The position numbers were made by a program, and so were the translations under genes. The notes under the pieces were generated by a model. That model had not been told where the DNA came from and made no database searches. It saw only the letters and a program-made list of their open reading frames with translations. A stretch of DNA of 8,031 bases, taken from assembly GCA_947631675.1 (NCBI GenBank), contig CANRMG010000082.1:1-8031 (forward strand), given 5' to 3'. Shown piece by piece: positions 1 to 6,719 of this stretch (its first letter is position 1; every line of letters starts with the position of its first letter). This DNA is from an uncultured Oscillospiraceae bacterium. Lineage in GTDB: Bacteria > Bacillota_A > Clostridia > Oscillospirales > Oscillospiraceae.

Positions 1-993
1 GCCGTCACCGACACCCCCAAGGACCGGGAGAACCTGTCCGTGGTGGGCCGTACCTGCGCGGGCGTGGGCTCGGCGGTCATCCAGGTGGGCACGCTGCTGG
101 CGGTGGCGGCCCTGGGCAGCGGCAACGAGCGGGTGGGCTTCGGCCGTATCGCCCTGATCGTGGCGGCGGTGTTCGTGCTGGCGGAGATCTTCTGCTGCGC
201 CAAGGTGCGCGAGCACGACGTGGGCAGGATGCAGACCTCCTCCGTGGGGGAGATGTTCAAGGCCCTGTTCCGCAACGACCAGGCCATGATAACGGTCCTG
301 GCCATCCTGATGATAAACGGGGCGCTGTACCTGACCAGCAACCTGGTGATCTATTTCTTCAAGTACGACTTCGGCGGCGCCGGCTGGATGGGCAGCTACA
401 CCCTGTTCACCACCGTGGGCGGGGCATGCCAGATACTGGGCATGATGGTGGTGTACCCGCTGCTGCACAAGAAGCTGGACAACACCAGCCTCTTTAAGGT
501 GGCGCTGACCATGGCCATGGCGGGCTACGCCCTGATCCTGGCGGTGTGCTTTTTGGGCCTGGGCTCCAACATCATCCTGCTGTGCCTGTGCGGAGCGCTG
601 GTGTTCGCCGCCAACGGCATCCTGACGGTGCTGACCACGGTGTTTCTGTCCAGCTCCGTGGACTACGGCCAGCTGAAGACCGGCCGGCGGGAGGAGAGCG
701 TCATCTTCTCCATGCAGACCTTCGTGGTGAAGGCGGCCTCCGGCGTGGCGGTGTTCATCACCGGCATCGGCCTGGACCTCATCGGCCTGGTGGGGGACAG
801 CTCCGAGACCGGCGCGGCGGTGGCCCAGAGCGCGTCCACCATCTTGGGCCTGCGGCTTTTAATGACCATCCTGCCCATCCTGGGGCTCACGGTGGCGTTC
901 ATCTTCTTCGTGAAGAAGTTCACCCTCACCGACGAGCGGGTACAGCAGATCGCCGATACCCTCCACAGCCAAAAAGAGGGAAAGGCCGAATAA
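1..993 (+). CDS. GPH-family sugar:cation symporter (MFS, MelB-like), 5' end missing
   Basis: The reading frame is open from the first base, so the gene starts upstream. About 330 residues remain of the usual 450 or so. The first visible residues (AVTDTPKDRENLSVVGRT) match the conserved cytoplasmic loop after the first transmembrane helices of GPH symporters, where a D-P-x-x-R segment is followed by a conserved Arg. Six to eight hydrophobic segments follow. Near the C-terminal third, the segment SSVDYGQLKTGRREESVIF, followed by a helix containing a Lys (FVVKAASG), is the family's typical second-half loop. Family knowledge: these inner-membrane proteins import glycosides, pentosides or hexuronides with Na+ or H+. 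The substrate cannot be read from this sequence. The frame ends with TAA and a terminator follows 21 bases later, so it is the last gene of a rightward transcript that converges on the leftward operon. Confidence 0.87.
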   Translation, partial: AVTDTPKDRENLSVVGRTCAGVGSAVIQVGTLLAVAALGSGNERVGFGRIALIVAAVFVLAEIFCCAKVREHDVGRMQTSSVGEMFKALFRNDQAMITVLAILMINGALYLTSNLVIYFFKYDFGGAGWMGSYTLFTTVGGACQILGMMVVYPLLHKKLDNTSLFKVALTMAMAGYALILAVCFLGLGSNIILLCLCGALVFAANGILTVLTTVFLSSSVDYGQLKTGRREESVIFSMQTFVVKAASGVAVFITGIGLDLIGLVGDSSETGAAVAQSASTILGLRLLMTILPILGLTVAFIFFVKKFTLTDERVQQIADTLHSQKEGKAE

Positions 994-1014
994 GGAAAAT
1001 ACATAAAGCAGCGG

Positions 1015-1053
1015 CAGCCGGCCGGGATACTTGTCCCGGCCGGCTGTTTTTTT
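1015..1053 (+). terminator. Intrinsic terminator of the GPH symporter gene
   Basis: A perfect 13-bp GC-rich inverted repeat (1015-1027 with 1034-1046, loop TACTTG) is followed at once by seven T (1047-1053). It starts 21 bases after the symporter stop codon. Read on the minus strand, the same stem lies 35 bases past the end of the last MgtC-like gene. On that side it is followed by CCGCTGC rather than a T-run, so it is at best a weak terminator for the converging operon. Confidence 0.93.
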
Positions 1054-1081
1054 ATTTCGTGATACAGCGGCGCGATACCGC

Positions 1082-1762
1082 TCAGGTCTTTTTCACGCCC
1101 ACGACGCCTTTCATCTCCAGCAGGTCCTGGATCACGTCCTGCATCCGGGCCTTCCGGTGCAGTACCAGCGTGAAGTTGGCCGTCGGCTGGGGACCGTCCT
1201 TGGCGATGTCCAGCTGCTCGATCTTCAGGTCGTAGTCCCGGAAATACTGCACCACCAGGGCCAGGGCCGCCGGCGTCTCATACTGGACGCGCAGGCCCAT
1301 CTGGCGGGTGTTGTTCATGATCTTGTTCTCCAGCCGGGAGAACACCAGCTCCGACAGCAGGATGAACACCGTGGCGAGCACCGCGCCCTCGAAGTAGCCC
1401 GCGCCGCAGCACAGGCCGATGATCGCCGCGGCCCACAGGCCCGCCGACGTGGTCAGGCCCTTTACCCGCCGGTGGCGGGTGACGATGATGGTGCCGGCGC
1501 CGATGAAGCCGACGCCCGCCACCACCTGCGCGCCCAGCCGGGCGATGTCGGTGTAGAGGTGCAGCGTCAGATACATGTACTGGCTGGTCAGCGTAGTCAT
1601 GGCGGCGCCCAGGCAGATGAGGATATGGGTGCGGAAGCCGGCCGCCCGGCGCTTCAGGGAGCGCTCGATGCCGATAGCGCCTCCGCATAGCAGCGCCAGC
1701 GTCAGCCGCACCAGGACGGACAGCGTGCCCAGGTCCCGCAGCGGATCCAAAAATTTCAACAT
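1082..1762 (-). CDS. MgtC/SapB-family membrane protein, second of a tandem pair
   Basis: A 226-residue protein of typical MgtC/SapB/YhiD length. The N-terminal half carries the family signature: a helix, then GGAIGIERSLKRRAAGFRTH (residues about 28-47), ICLGAA, and the helix pair RLGAQVVAGVGFIGAGTIIV and GLTTSAGLWAAAIIGL. In all, four to five membrane segments lie within the first 140 residues. The last 80 or so residues are soluble and alternate strands and helices, as in the ACT-like tail of MgtC proteins. Family knowledge: MgtC supports growth at low Mg2+ and inside macrophages and modulates F-type ATP synthase or phosphate uptake in Salmonella. Many bacterial homologues are uncharacterised, so the exact role here is unknown. 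The ATG is preceded by GAGGAGGTG, which overlaps the TGA of the upstream paralogue. This supports the start and suggests translational coupling. It is the last gene of the leftward cluster. Confidence 0.9.
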   Translation of the reverse strand: MLKFLDPLRDLGTLSVLVRLTLALLCGGAIGIERSLKRRAAGFRTHILICLGAAMTTLTSQYMYLTLHLYTDIARLGAQVVAGVGFIGAGTIIVTRHRRVKGLTTSAGLWAAAIIGLCCGAGYFEGAVLATVFILLSELVFSRLENKIMNNTRQMGLRVQYETPAALALVVQYFRDYDLKIEQLDIAKDGPQPTANFTLVLHRKARMQDVIQDLLEMKGVVGVKKT

Positions 1763-1774
1763 GCTCCCACCTCC

Positions 1775-2497
1775 TCAGACCTCTTCGATCCCATCCACGC
1801 ATTTCATGGCGGTCAACTCGCTCATCAGCTTGAAACGGACATACTTTCTCGGCATGCGCACGGATATGATGAAGGCGACGCCCGCGTCGTTCGTGCGGTT
1901 GGTCTCCGGCTCGATGGTGTTGATGACCGCGTTGTGGCGCCGGATGCAGTCTATGATCTCCTGCAGGTCGGCCATGCTGCCGCACTCCACGCAGAACGTG
2001 ATGTTCCTGGAGTTGAGCAGTATCTTGTTCTCTACGCCGGGCAGCACCTTCACCGCCAGGAAGATGAACGCGAAGCCGATGATCGTGCACTCATAGTAGC
2101 CCGCGCCGATGGCCAGGCCCATGCAGGCCGACGCCCACAGGCAGGCCGCTGTGGTCATCCCGTAGACCTCGTTGCGGGACGTCACCAGGATGGTGCCCGC
2201 GCTCAAAAAGCCGATGCCGTTGATGACCTGGGCGCCGAAGCGGGATACGTCCGTGCTCAGACCGACCAGCTTGGACGTCTCTGCCCAGCGGGTGGTCACC
2301 ATCATGTATTCATACTGTCCCAGCATGACCGCCGTGGCGGCGCCCAGGCACACCAGCATATATGTACGGAAGCCCGCCGGGTGGCGTTTATACTCCCGGT
2401 CCAGGCCGATGGCGCCGCCGAAGATCACCGCCAGCGCCATGCGCAGCGCCGTGGAGCCCAGGGTCAGCTCCCGCATGGCGGCAAACAGCCCATCCAT
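1775..2497 (-). CDS. MgtC/SapB-family membrane protein, first of a tandem pair
   Basis: A 240-residue paralogue of the gene that follows it. The signature GGAIGLDREYKRHPAGFRTY, then LVCLGAA, and later RFGAQVINGIGFLSAGTILV and GMTTAACLWASACMGLAIGAGYYE, mark the MgtC membrane domain. It differs from its neighbour by a longer loop after the third helix (YMMVTTRWAETSKLVGLSTD). The C-terminal part (from about residue 155) is a soluble ACT-like domain containing ECGSMADLQEIIDCIRRH. The clear sequence divergence between the two copies shows that the duplication is old. The start is supported by AGGGGGTG seven bases upstream of the ATG. It lies 78 bases after tctA, in the same direction, and its stop codon overlaps the ribosome binding site of the next copy. 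Its role is inferred from the family (Mg2+ or phosphate homeostasis); whether the two copies act as a heteromer is unknown. Confidence 0.9.
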   Translation of the reverse strand: MDGLFAAMRELTLGSTALRMALAVIFGGAIGLDREYKRHPAGFRTYMLVCLGAATAVMLGQYEYMMVTTRWAETSKLVGLSTDVSRFGAQVINGIGFLSAGTILVTSRNEVYGMTTAACLWASACMGLAIGAGYYECTIIGFAFIFLAVKVLPGVENKILLNSRNITFCVECGSMADLQEIIDCIRRHNAVINTIEPETNRTNDAGVAFIISVRMPRKYVRFKLMSELTAMKCVDGIEEV

Positions 2498-2575
2498 CCT
2501 TTCTCACCCCCTAAAAAGAGTAAACAGTCAGGAGCGGCGGAGAAAACCGTCGCTCCTCTGCATATGTATATGTCG

Positions 2576-4090
2576 TCACTCCTGAGGATGTTCCCCGGAG
2601 GACGCCGCTTGCTTTTTGGCCTTCTTTCGCTCCGAGATGATGGGCCAGGCCACAGCGACTATGGAGATGGCCAGCAGCACCAGCGTCAGCGGGCGGGTAT
2701 AGAAGGACTCCACGCCGCCTACCATCAGCGCCTGGCTGAAGTTCAGCTCCATCAGCCGTCCCAGCACGATGCCCAGCACCACAGGGGCCACGGGGAAGCC
2801 GTAATGCTTCATGAGCCAGCCCACCACGCCGAAGATCAGGCACACGACCACGTCGAACATGGACTTGGACACGGCGTAGCTGCCCAGGATGGAGAAGGTG
2901 AATATGAGCGGGTAGAGGATGGTCTTGGGGATGCCGGTGACCCGCACCCACAGCTTGCTGCCGAAGGTGCCGATGAGCAGCATCATGGCCGTAGCCACGA
3001 ACATGGCCGCGAACACGCCGTAGACAACGTCCGGGTTCTTGGTGAACAGCTCCGGGCCGGGGGCCAGGTTGTGGATCATCAGCGCGCCCACCAGAACGGC
3101 CGCCGTGGAGGAGCCGGGAATGCCCAGGCTCAGCAGGGGGACCATGGCGCCGCCCACGGAGCCGCTGTTGGACGCCTCCGCCGCGGCCACGCCCTCCGGC
3201 GCGCCCTTGCCGAACATCTCCGGGTGCTTGCTGCACCGCTTTTCCACGTCGTAGGCCAGGAAGGAGGCGATGGTGCCGCCGGCGCCGGGGAAAATGCCGA
3301 TGAGGCAGCCCACCAGGCCGGAGCGGATGATGCTCCACTTCAGCTTCCAGTAGTACTTGATGGGCGGGAACTTGTAGGAGATGGCCTGGAACTTGGCGGC
3401 ATTCTTGTCGTAGTGCTCCAGGTTGCTGAACACCTCGCCCAGGGCGAACAGGCCGATCAGCACGGGCACCATCGCCACGCCGTCGTACAGGCGGGTGATG
3501 CCGAAGGTGAACCGCTTCACGCCCAGCACAGGGTCGATGCCCATGGTGTTGATGAGCAGGCCGATGAACACCGCCACCAGCGCCTTGCGCCAGGCGTCGC
3601 CGCCCAGGGTGGCCACGGTGGTCAGGCCCATGATGCACAGGGCGAAATACTCCGACGGCCAGAACTTCAGCGCCACCTTCGCCAGAGGCACGGCGAAGAA
3701 GATGAGGATGACGATGCCGATGAGCCCGCCGAACACGGACGCCCACAGGGATATGCCCATGGCCTCGCCGGCCCGGCCGCCGATGGCCATGGGATAGCCG
3801 TCGAAGGCGGTGACCGCCGCGGAGGGCGTGCCGGGGGTGTTGATGCTCACGGCGGTGATGGAGCCGCCATAGTTGGCGCCGATGTAGATGGACACCAGCA
3901 GGATCAGCGCCTCGGCGGAGGACATGGAATAGGTCATGGGCAGCAGCAGCGCCACCGCCATGGAGGGGGAGATGCCGGGGATGGCGCCGCCCAGAATGCC
4001 CACGCACACGCCCATGGCGATGAGCAGCAGCGGCGTGACGCCGGCGATGGTCTGAAAGCCGTAGGCGATGTAGCCGAATAATTCACTCAT
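2576..4090 (-). CDS. tctA: Tripartite tricarboxylate transporter large permease TctA
   Basis: A 504-residue, highly hydrophobic protein with the length and 11-12 predicted helices usual for TctA. It shows the family's repeated re-entrant-type motifs: GGAIPGISPSMAVALLLP near residues 34-51 and GIFPGAGGTIASFLAYDVEK in the middle. It also has ANYGGSITAVSINTPGTPSA (about residues 73-92) and GGAMVPLLSLGIPGSSTAAV. Family knowledge: TctA is the channel-forming subunit of the TTT secondary transporters. It takes substrate (citrate in Salmonella; other carboxylates elsewhere) from the periplasmic or surface binding protein TctC and works with the small subunit TctB. The ATG is preceded by AAAGGAG with nine bases of spacing, and this site overlaps the TGA of tctB, so the two genes are probably translationally coupled. 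The C-terminal tail (KKAKKQAASSGEHPQE) is soluble and charged. Confidence 0.96.
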   Translation of the reverse strand: MSELFGYIAYGFQTIAGVTPLLLIAMGVCVGILGGAIPGISPSMAVALLLPMTYSMSSAEALILLVSIYIGANYGGSITAVSINTPGTPSAAVTAFDGYPMAIGGRAGEAMGISLWASVFGGLIGIVILIFFAVPLAKVALKFWPSEYFALCIMGLTTVATLGGDAWRKALVAVFIGLLINTMGIDPVLGVKRFTFGITRLYDGVAMVPVLIGLFALGEVFSNLEHYDKNAAKFQAISYKFPPIKYYWKLKWSIIRSGLVGCLIGIFPGAGGTIASFLAYDVEKRCSKHPEMFGKGAPEGVAAAEASNSGSVGGAMVPLLSLGIPGSSTAAVLVGALMIHNLAPGPELFTKNPDVVYGVFAAMFVATAMMLLIGTFGSKLWVRVTGIPKTILYPLIFTFSILGSYAVSKSMFDVVVCLIFGVVGWLMKHYGFPVAPVVLGIVLGRLMELNFSQALMVGGVESFYTRPLTLVLLAISIVAVAWPIISERKKAKKQAASSGEHPQE

Positions 4091-4105
4091 TTGTCACCGC
4101 TCCTT

Positions 4106-4693
4106 TCAGCCCAACAGCGACTGGAACAGGCTGCCCACCGGAAGGGTGATATACAGCAGCTTGTAAAACACGAAGTAAGTAAGCAGGACCCAGCCCACCG
4201 GAATGGCGATCAGCTTCACAGGGTTCCGCTCGCCCAGCAGCGCCATGGTGAATACCAGGAAGATGGCGGAACTGAGATAATAGCCGATGTAATTGAACAG
4301 CGCCACGCTGGCGATGGCCGCGATCAGCACCGCCGCCACCAGGCCTACGCGGCCCATGGGCTTGTCCGGATCCTCCTTGCCGCGCAGGATGCCCCATACG
4401 GACAGCGCCGAGGACAGGGCCAGCAGGAATATCCACACCCGCGGCATCGTGCGGGCCGTGGCGCCGGTCGCCAGCTTGGATACCTTAAAGGAAAACGTCA
4501 GCAGGAAAAACACCAGCGCGATGTAGCAGAAGGCGCTGATGAGCAGGAGCTGGCCGGTGTAGGGCTTTGTCCTGGGGATAGCCCGGAAGAGGAAATACAG
4601 CGCTACCAGCACCACCGCCATGACGGCAAGGAACCAAAGCGCATTCACGTCAGCCAGTTTTTTCGCGAAATCCTCCATGGAAAAGTGGTTCAC
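4106..4693 (-). CDS. tctB: Tripartite tricarboxylate transporter small permease TctB
   Basis: A protein of about 195 residues with the four hydrophobic helices expected of TctB: FLAVMAVVLVALYFLF, LLISAFCYIALVFFLLTF, a pair around VGLVAAVLIAAIASVALFNYIGYYLSSAIFLVF, and LIAIPVGWVLLTYFVFYKLL. The motif NYIGYYLSSAIF followed by a short charged loop (LLGERNP) resembles the conserved end of TctB proteins. Its function within the complex is poorly defined beyond being required for transport. The start is uncertain. The GTG at 4693 has only a GAGAGAG stretch directly against it. The ATG at 4678 (protein starting MEDFAKK) has AGAGGTGA about 11 bases upstream and is at least as plausible. It lies between tctC and tctA in the standard C-B-A order. 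A GC-rich hairpin separates it from tctC, which may lower its expression relative to tctC. Confidence 0.92.
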   Translation of the reverse strand: MNHFSMEDFAKKLADVNALWFLAVMAVVLVALYFLFRAIPRTKPYTGQLLLISAFCYIALVFFLLTFSFKVSKLATGATARTMPRVWIFLLALSSALSVWGILRGKEDPDKPMGRVGLVAAVLIAAIASVALFNYIGYYLSSAIFLVFTMALLGERNPVKLIAIPVGWVLLTYFVFYKLLYITLPVGSLFQSLLG

Positions 4694-4714
4694 CTCTCTC
4701 TCGCATGTGGGAAG

Positions 4715-4741
4715 CGGCCGGCCGCACGCGGCGGCCGGCCG
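4715..4741 (-). other. GC-only hairpin between tctC and tctB, probable mRNA stabiliser or attenuator
   Basis: A perfect 11-bp inverted repeat made only of G and C (4715-4725 with 4731-4741, five-base loop) lies 11 bases after the tctC stop codon. It is not followed by a T-run in either direction, so it does not look like a complete intrinsic terminator. In transporter operons, such stems after the binding-protein gene commonly protect the upstream mRNA or cause partial read-through, so that more binding protein than permease is made. Applying that here is inference. Confidence 0.65.
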
Positions 4742-4752
4742 GCGTTAACGAT

Positions 4753-5742
4753 TTAGCCCTCGTAATCCTCGTCGATCATGCCGAGGCTCTTCAGGGTCTT
4801 CATGTTGTCCTCGATGTCGATCTTGATCTGCGCCTCGAAGGCCTCGGTGGTCTCATTCTTCACGGCGATGGAGCGCTCGTTGAAGAACTCGATCCATTCC
4901 TCATCCTGGCTGACCTTCGCGTACAGATCCTGGAACCACTCGATCATCTCGGGAGGCGTGCCGTCCTTCACGGCGAAGCCGCGCCACATGGAGACGTCAT
5001 CCAGCTCGGGGAAGCCCAGGTCCGCAAAGTTGGGCACGTCGGGATACTTGGCCAGCTTCTCATGGGTGGCGATGACCAGGTTCTTCAGCTCGCGGCCTTC
5101 CACGTCGGAGGGATTGCCCACGGAGGCGACGCCCTGGCCGCCCAGCAGCGCGGTCATGGCCAGAGGACCGGACTCAAAGGGCACCCACTGCGTGGTCTCG
5201 GGATCGATGCCCAGCGCGTCCCAGAACTTCATGCCGATGACGTGCTTGATGCCGCCGGTGGAGGGGCCCACCCAGATCTGCTTGCCGCCCTTGGAGTCCT
5301 CGATCAGCTCGTCCAGGGTCATGTTCTCATCCTGGCGGACAATGATGCACATGGGGTCGGCCATGATGTTCTCGATCCACTCAAAGCCCCAGACGTAGTG
5401 ATCCAGATCCTCTTCGTTGGACACCAGGTAGGCGATGTTGGAGATGGTGCCGGCGAAGATCAGGTAGCCGTCGGCCGGCTGATCCAGCACGTAGTCCATG
5501 CAGGTCATGCCGCCGGCGCCGGGCTTGTTGTCCACTACGAAGGTGGCATCGGTGTACTTCTCGGCGACCTTGGCGAACTCACGGGTGGCCACGTCCATGC
5601 CGCCGCCGGAGTCCACGTAGTTGAGGATGGTGATGGGCTTGTCGGGCTCCCAGGCAGGGCCCTCTTCCTCCGCGGCGCTTACCGACACGCACAGGGTGAA
5701 GACCATCATCAGCGCGAGGGTCAGAGCGATGAACTTTTTCAT
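4753..5742 (-). CDS. tctC: Tripartite tricarboxylate transporter substrate-binding protein TctC (BUG family)
   Basis: A 329-residue extracytoplasmic solute receptor of normal TctC length. The N-terminus is a signal peptide: MKK, a hydrophobic core to about residue 17, and cleavage near SVSAA (residues 20-24) before an acidic stretch. Cys18 follows Phe-Thr-Leu and does not form a good lipobox, so a type I signal is favoured over a lipoprotein. The mature protein shows BUG-family landmarks: PITILNYVDSGGGMDVATRE (first ligand-binding loop), VDNKPGAGGMTCMDYV (second loop), WVGPSTGG, and a C-terminal helix region PPEMIEWFQDLYAKV. Family knowledge: these proteins bind a carboxylate through bridging waters and hand it to TctAB; the exact ligand cannot be assigned. 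The start is well supported by TAGGAGG seven bases before the ATG. It lies 51 bases downstream of ppx in the same direction. That gap is AT-rich but shows no convincing -35/-10 pair. Confidence 0.95.
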   Translation of the reverse strand: MKKFIALTLALMMVFTLCVSVSAAEEEGPAWEPDKPITILNYVDSGGGMDVATREFAKVAEKYTDATFVVDNKPGAGGMTCMDYVLDQPADGYLIFAGTISNIAYLVSNEEDLDHYVWGFEWIENIMADPMCIIVRQDENMTLDELIEDSKGGKQIWVGPSTGGIKHVIGMKFWDALGIDPETTQWVPFESGPLAMTALLGGQGVASVGNPSDVEGRELKNLVIATHEKLAKYPDVPNFADLGFPELDDVSMWRGFAVKDGTPPEMIEWFQDLYAKVSQDEEWIEFFNERSIAVKNETTEAFEAQIKIDIEDNMKTLKSLGMIDEDYEG

Positions 5743-5793
5743 GTGTATTCCTCCTAAATAAAATATGTAAGGTTATTGCATGTGGGGGAAGTA

Positions 5794-6714
5794 TCAGCAC
5801 CCGCCCTTGAACAGGTCGAATGCCAGGCCGTGGCGCAGGCCGCGGTCGCTGATGGTCAGCTCCGGGGCGCCCAGCCGCTCCAATATCACGTCCAGGATGC
5901 AGGCGCCGGCCAGGATCACGTCCGCCCGCTTGGGCTGCAGGCCGGGGATGGAGCGGCGCTGCTCCACGGTGCGGGCGCTGTAGTCGTCGATCTGGGCCCG
6001 GACGTCCGCCACAGAGAGGGTGGAGCCCTGGATGACGTCGGGGTCGTACTTGACCATCTTGTGCTTCACCGCGCCCATGCTGGTGACGGTGCCGCCCATG
6101 CCGACGACCTGCACCGGGTGCCCGGTGACGCCGGCGGCGGCAAATTCCTTGTCGATCTGGGCCTTGGCGGCCTTCACCTCGTCGGCGGTGACCGGGTCGG
6201 AGCAGAGATAGTTCTCGGTGATGCGCACGGAGCCCAGGTTGACGCTGAAGCGCTTCTGGACCTCGCTGCCCTTGCCGAAGATGAACTCGGTGCTGCCGCC
6301 GCCGGTGTCAAAGACCACCAACTCGCCGTCCTGCAGCGCCAGGCCGGACAGCACGGCCAGATAGGACAGCCGGGCCTCCTCCTCGCCGGGGATGATCCTC
6401 ACCTCGACGCCGCAGGCCTGCTTTACCTTTTCCACGAACTCGCCGCTGTTGGAGGCGGTGCGCAGGGCCATGGTGCCCACGGCCACGATCTGCTCCGCGC
6501 CGGCCTCCACGGCCTTCTTCTGGAAGGCGGCCACGGACGCCACGTTGCGTTCCATGGCCTCGGGGCCGATCATGCCGGTCTTGTCCAGACCCTCGCCCAG
6601 GCGGGCGATGTCGTTGGTGTCGATGACGGTCTGGATGGTGCCGTCCGCGGCCAGCTCGCCCACGAAGAATTTGATGGAGTTGGAGCCGATGTCGATGATC
6701 GCTTTTCTGCTCAT
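5794..6714 (-). CDS. ppx: Exopolyphosphatase / pppGpp phosphohydrolase family protein, short form
   Basis: A 306-residue protein of the ASKHA-fold Ppx/GppA family, which removes terminal phosphates from polyphosphate and/or hydrolyses pppGpp in the cytoplasm. The phosphate-1 motif is IIDIGSNSIKFFV (residues 6-18). ALRTASNSGEF and IIPGEEEARLSYL (about 83-119) follow; the Glu residues there include the likely catalytic acid. The phosphate-2 motif is LVVFDTGGGSTEFIFG (about 132-147), and GMGGTVTSMGAVK lies near residue 210. It ends after the second ASKHA subdomain and lacks the C-terminal HD-type domain of long E. coli Ppx and GppA, so it belongs to the short form known in several Gram-positive bacteria. 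The ATG at 6714 is preferred over an in-frame TTG at 6723, because GGAGG (6725-6729) is 10 bases from the ATG but only one base from the TTG. It begins five bases after the CYTH-like gene ends, so the two are tightly linked. Polyphosphate versus pppGpp preference cannot be read from sequence. Confidence 0.93.
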   Translation of the reverse strand: MSRKAIIDIGSNSIKFFVGELAADGTIQTVIDTNDIARLGEGLDKTGMIGPEAMERNVASVAAFQKKAVEAGAEQIVAVGTMALRTASNSGEFVEKVKQACGVEVRIIPGEEEARLSYLAVLSGLALQDGELVVFDTGGGSTEFIFGKGSEVQKRFSVNLGSVRITENYLCSDPVTADEVKAAKAQIDKEFAAAGVTGHPVQVVGMGGTVTSMGAVKHKMVKYDPDVIQGSTLSVADVRAQIDDYSARTVEQRRSIPGLQPKRADVILAGACILDVILERLGAPELTISDRGLRHGLAFDLFKGGC

Positions 6715-6719
6715 GGCGC

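Noticed and set aside
2530..2557. Inverted repeat between tctA and the first MgtC-like gene, considered as an operon-splitting terminator.
   Set aside because: Read in the direction of the genes, the stem has an A-C mismatch and is followed by TGACTG before any T-rich stretch, so it lacks the features of an intrinsic terminator. It may still be a weak attenuator, but I cannot support that.
1934..4081. A 715-codon plus-strand open frame across tctA and the first MgtC-like gene.
   Set aside because: It is antisense to clearly conserved membrane proteins. Its translation is low-complexity (rich in His, Ala, Gly, Gln, Asp), as expected from the complementary strand of GC-rich coding DNA.
5743..5793. 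Promoter for tctC in the ppx-tctC gap.
   Set aside because: AT-rich -10-like words (TACATA, TATTTT) are present, but no acceptable -35 lies at 16-18 bases, so I do not call it. An unusual promoter is not excluded.
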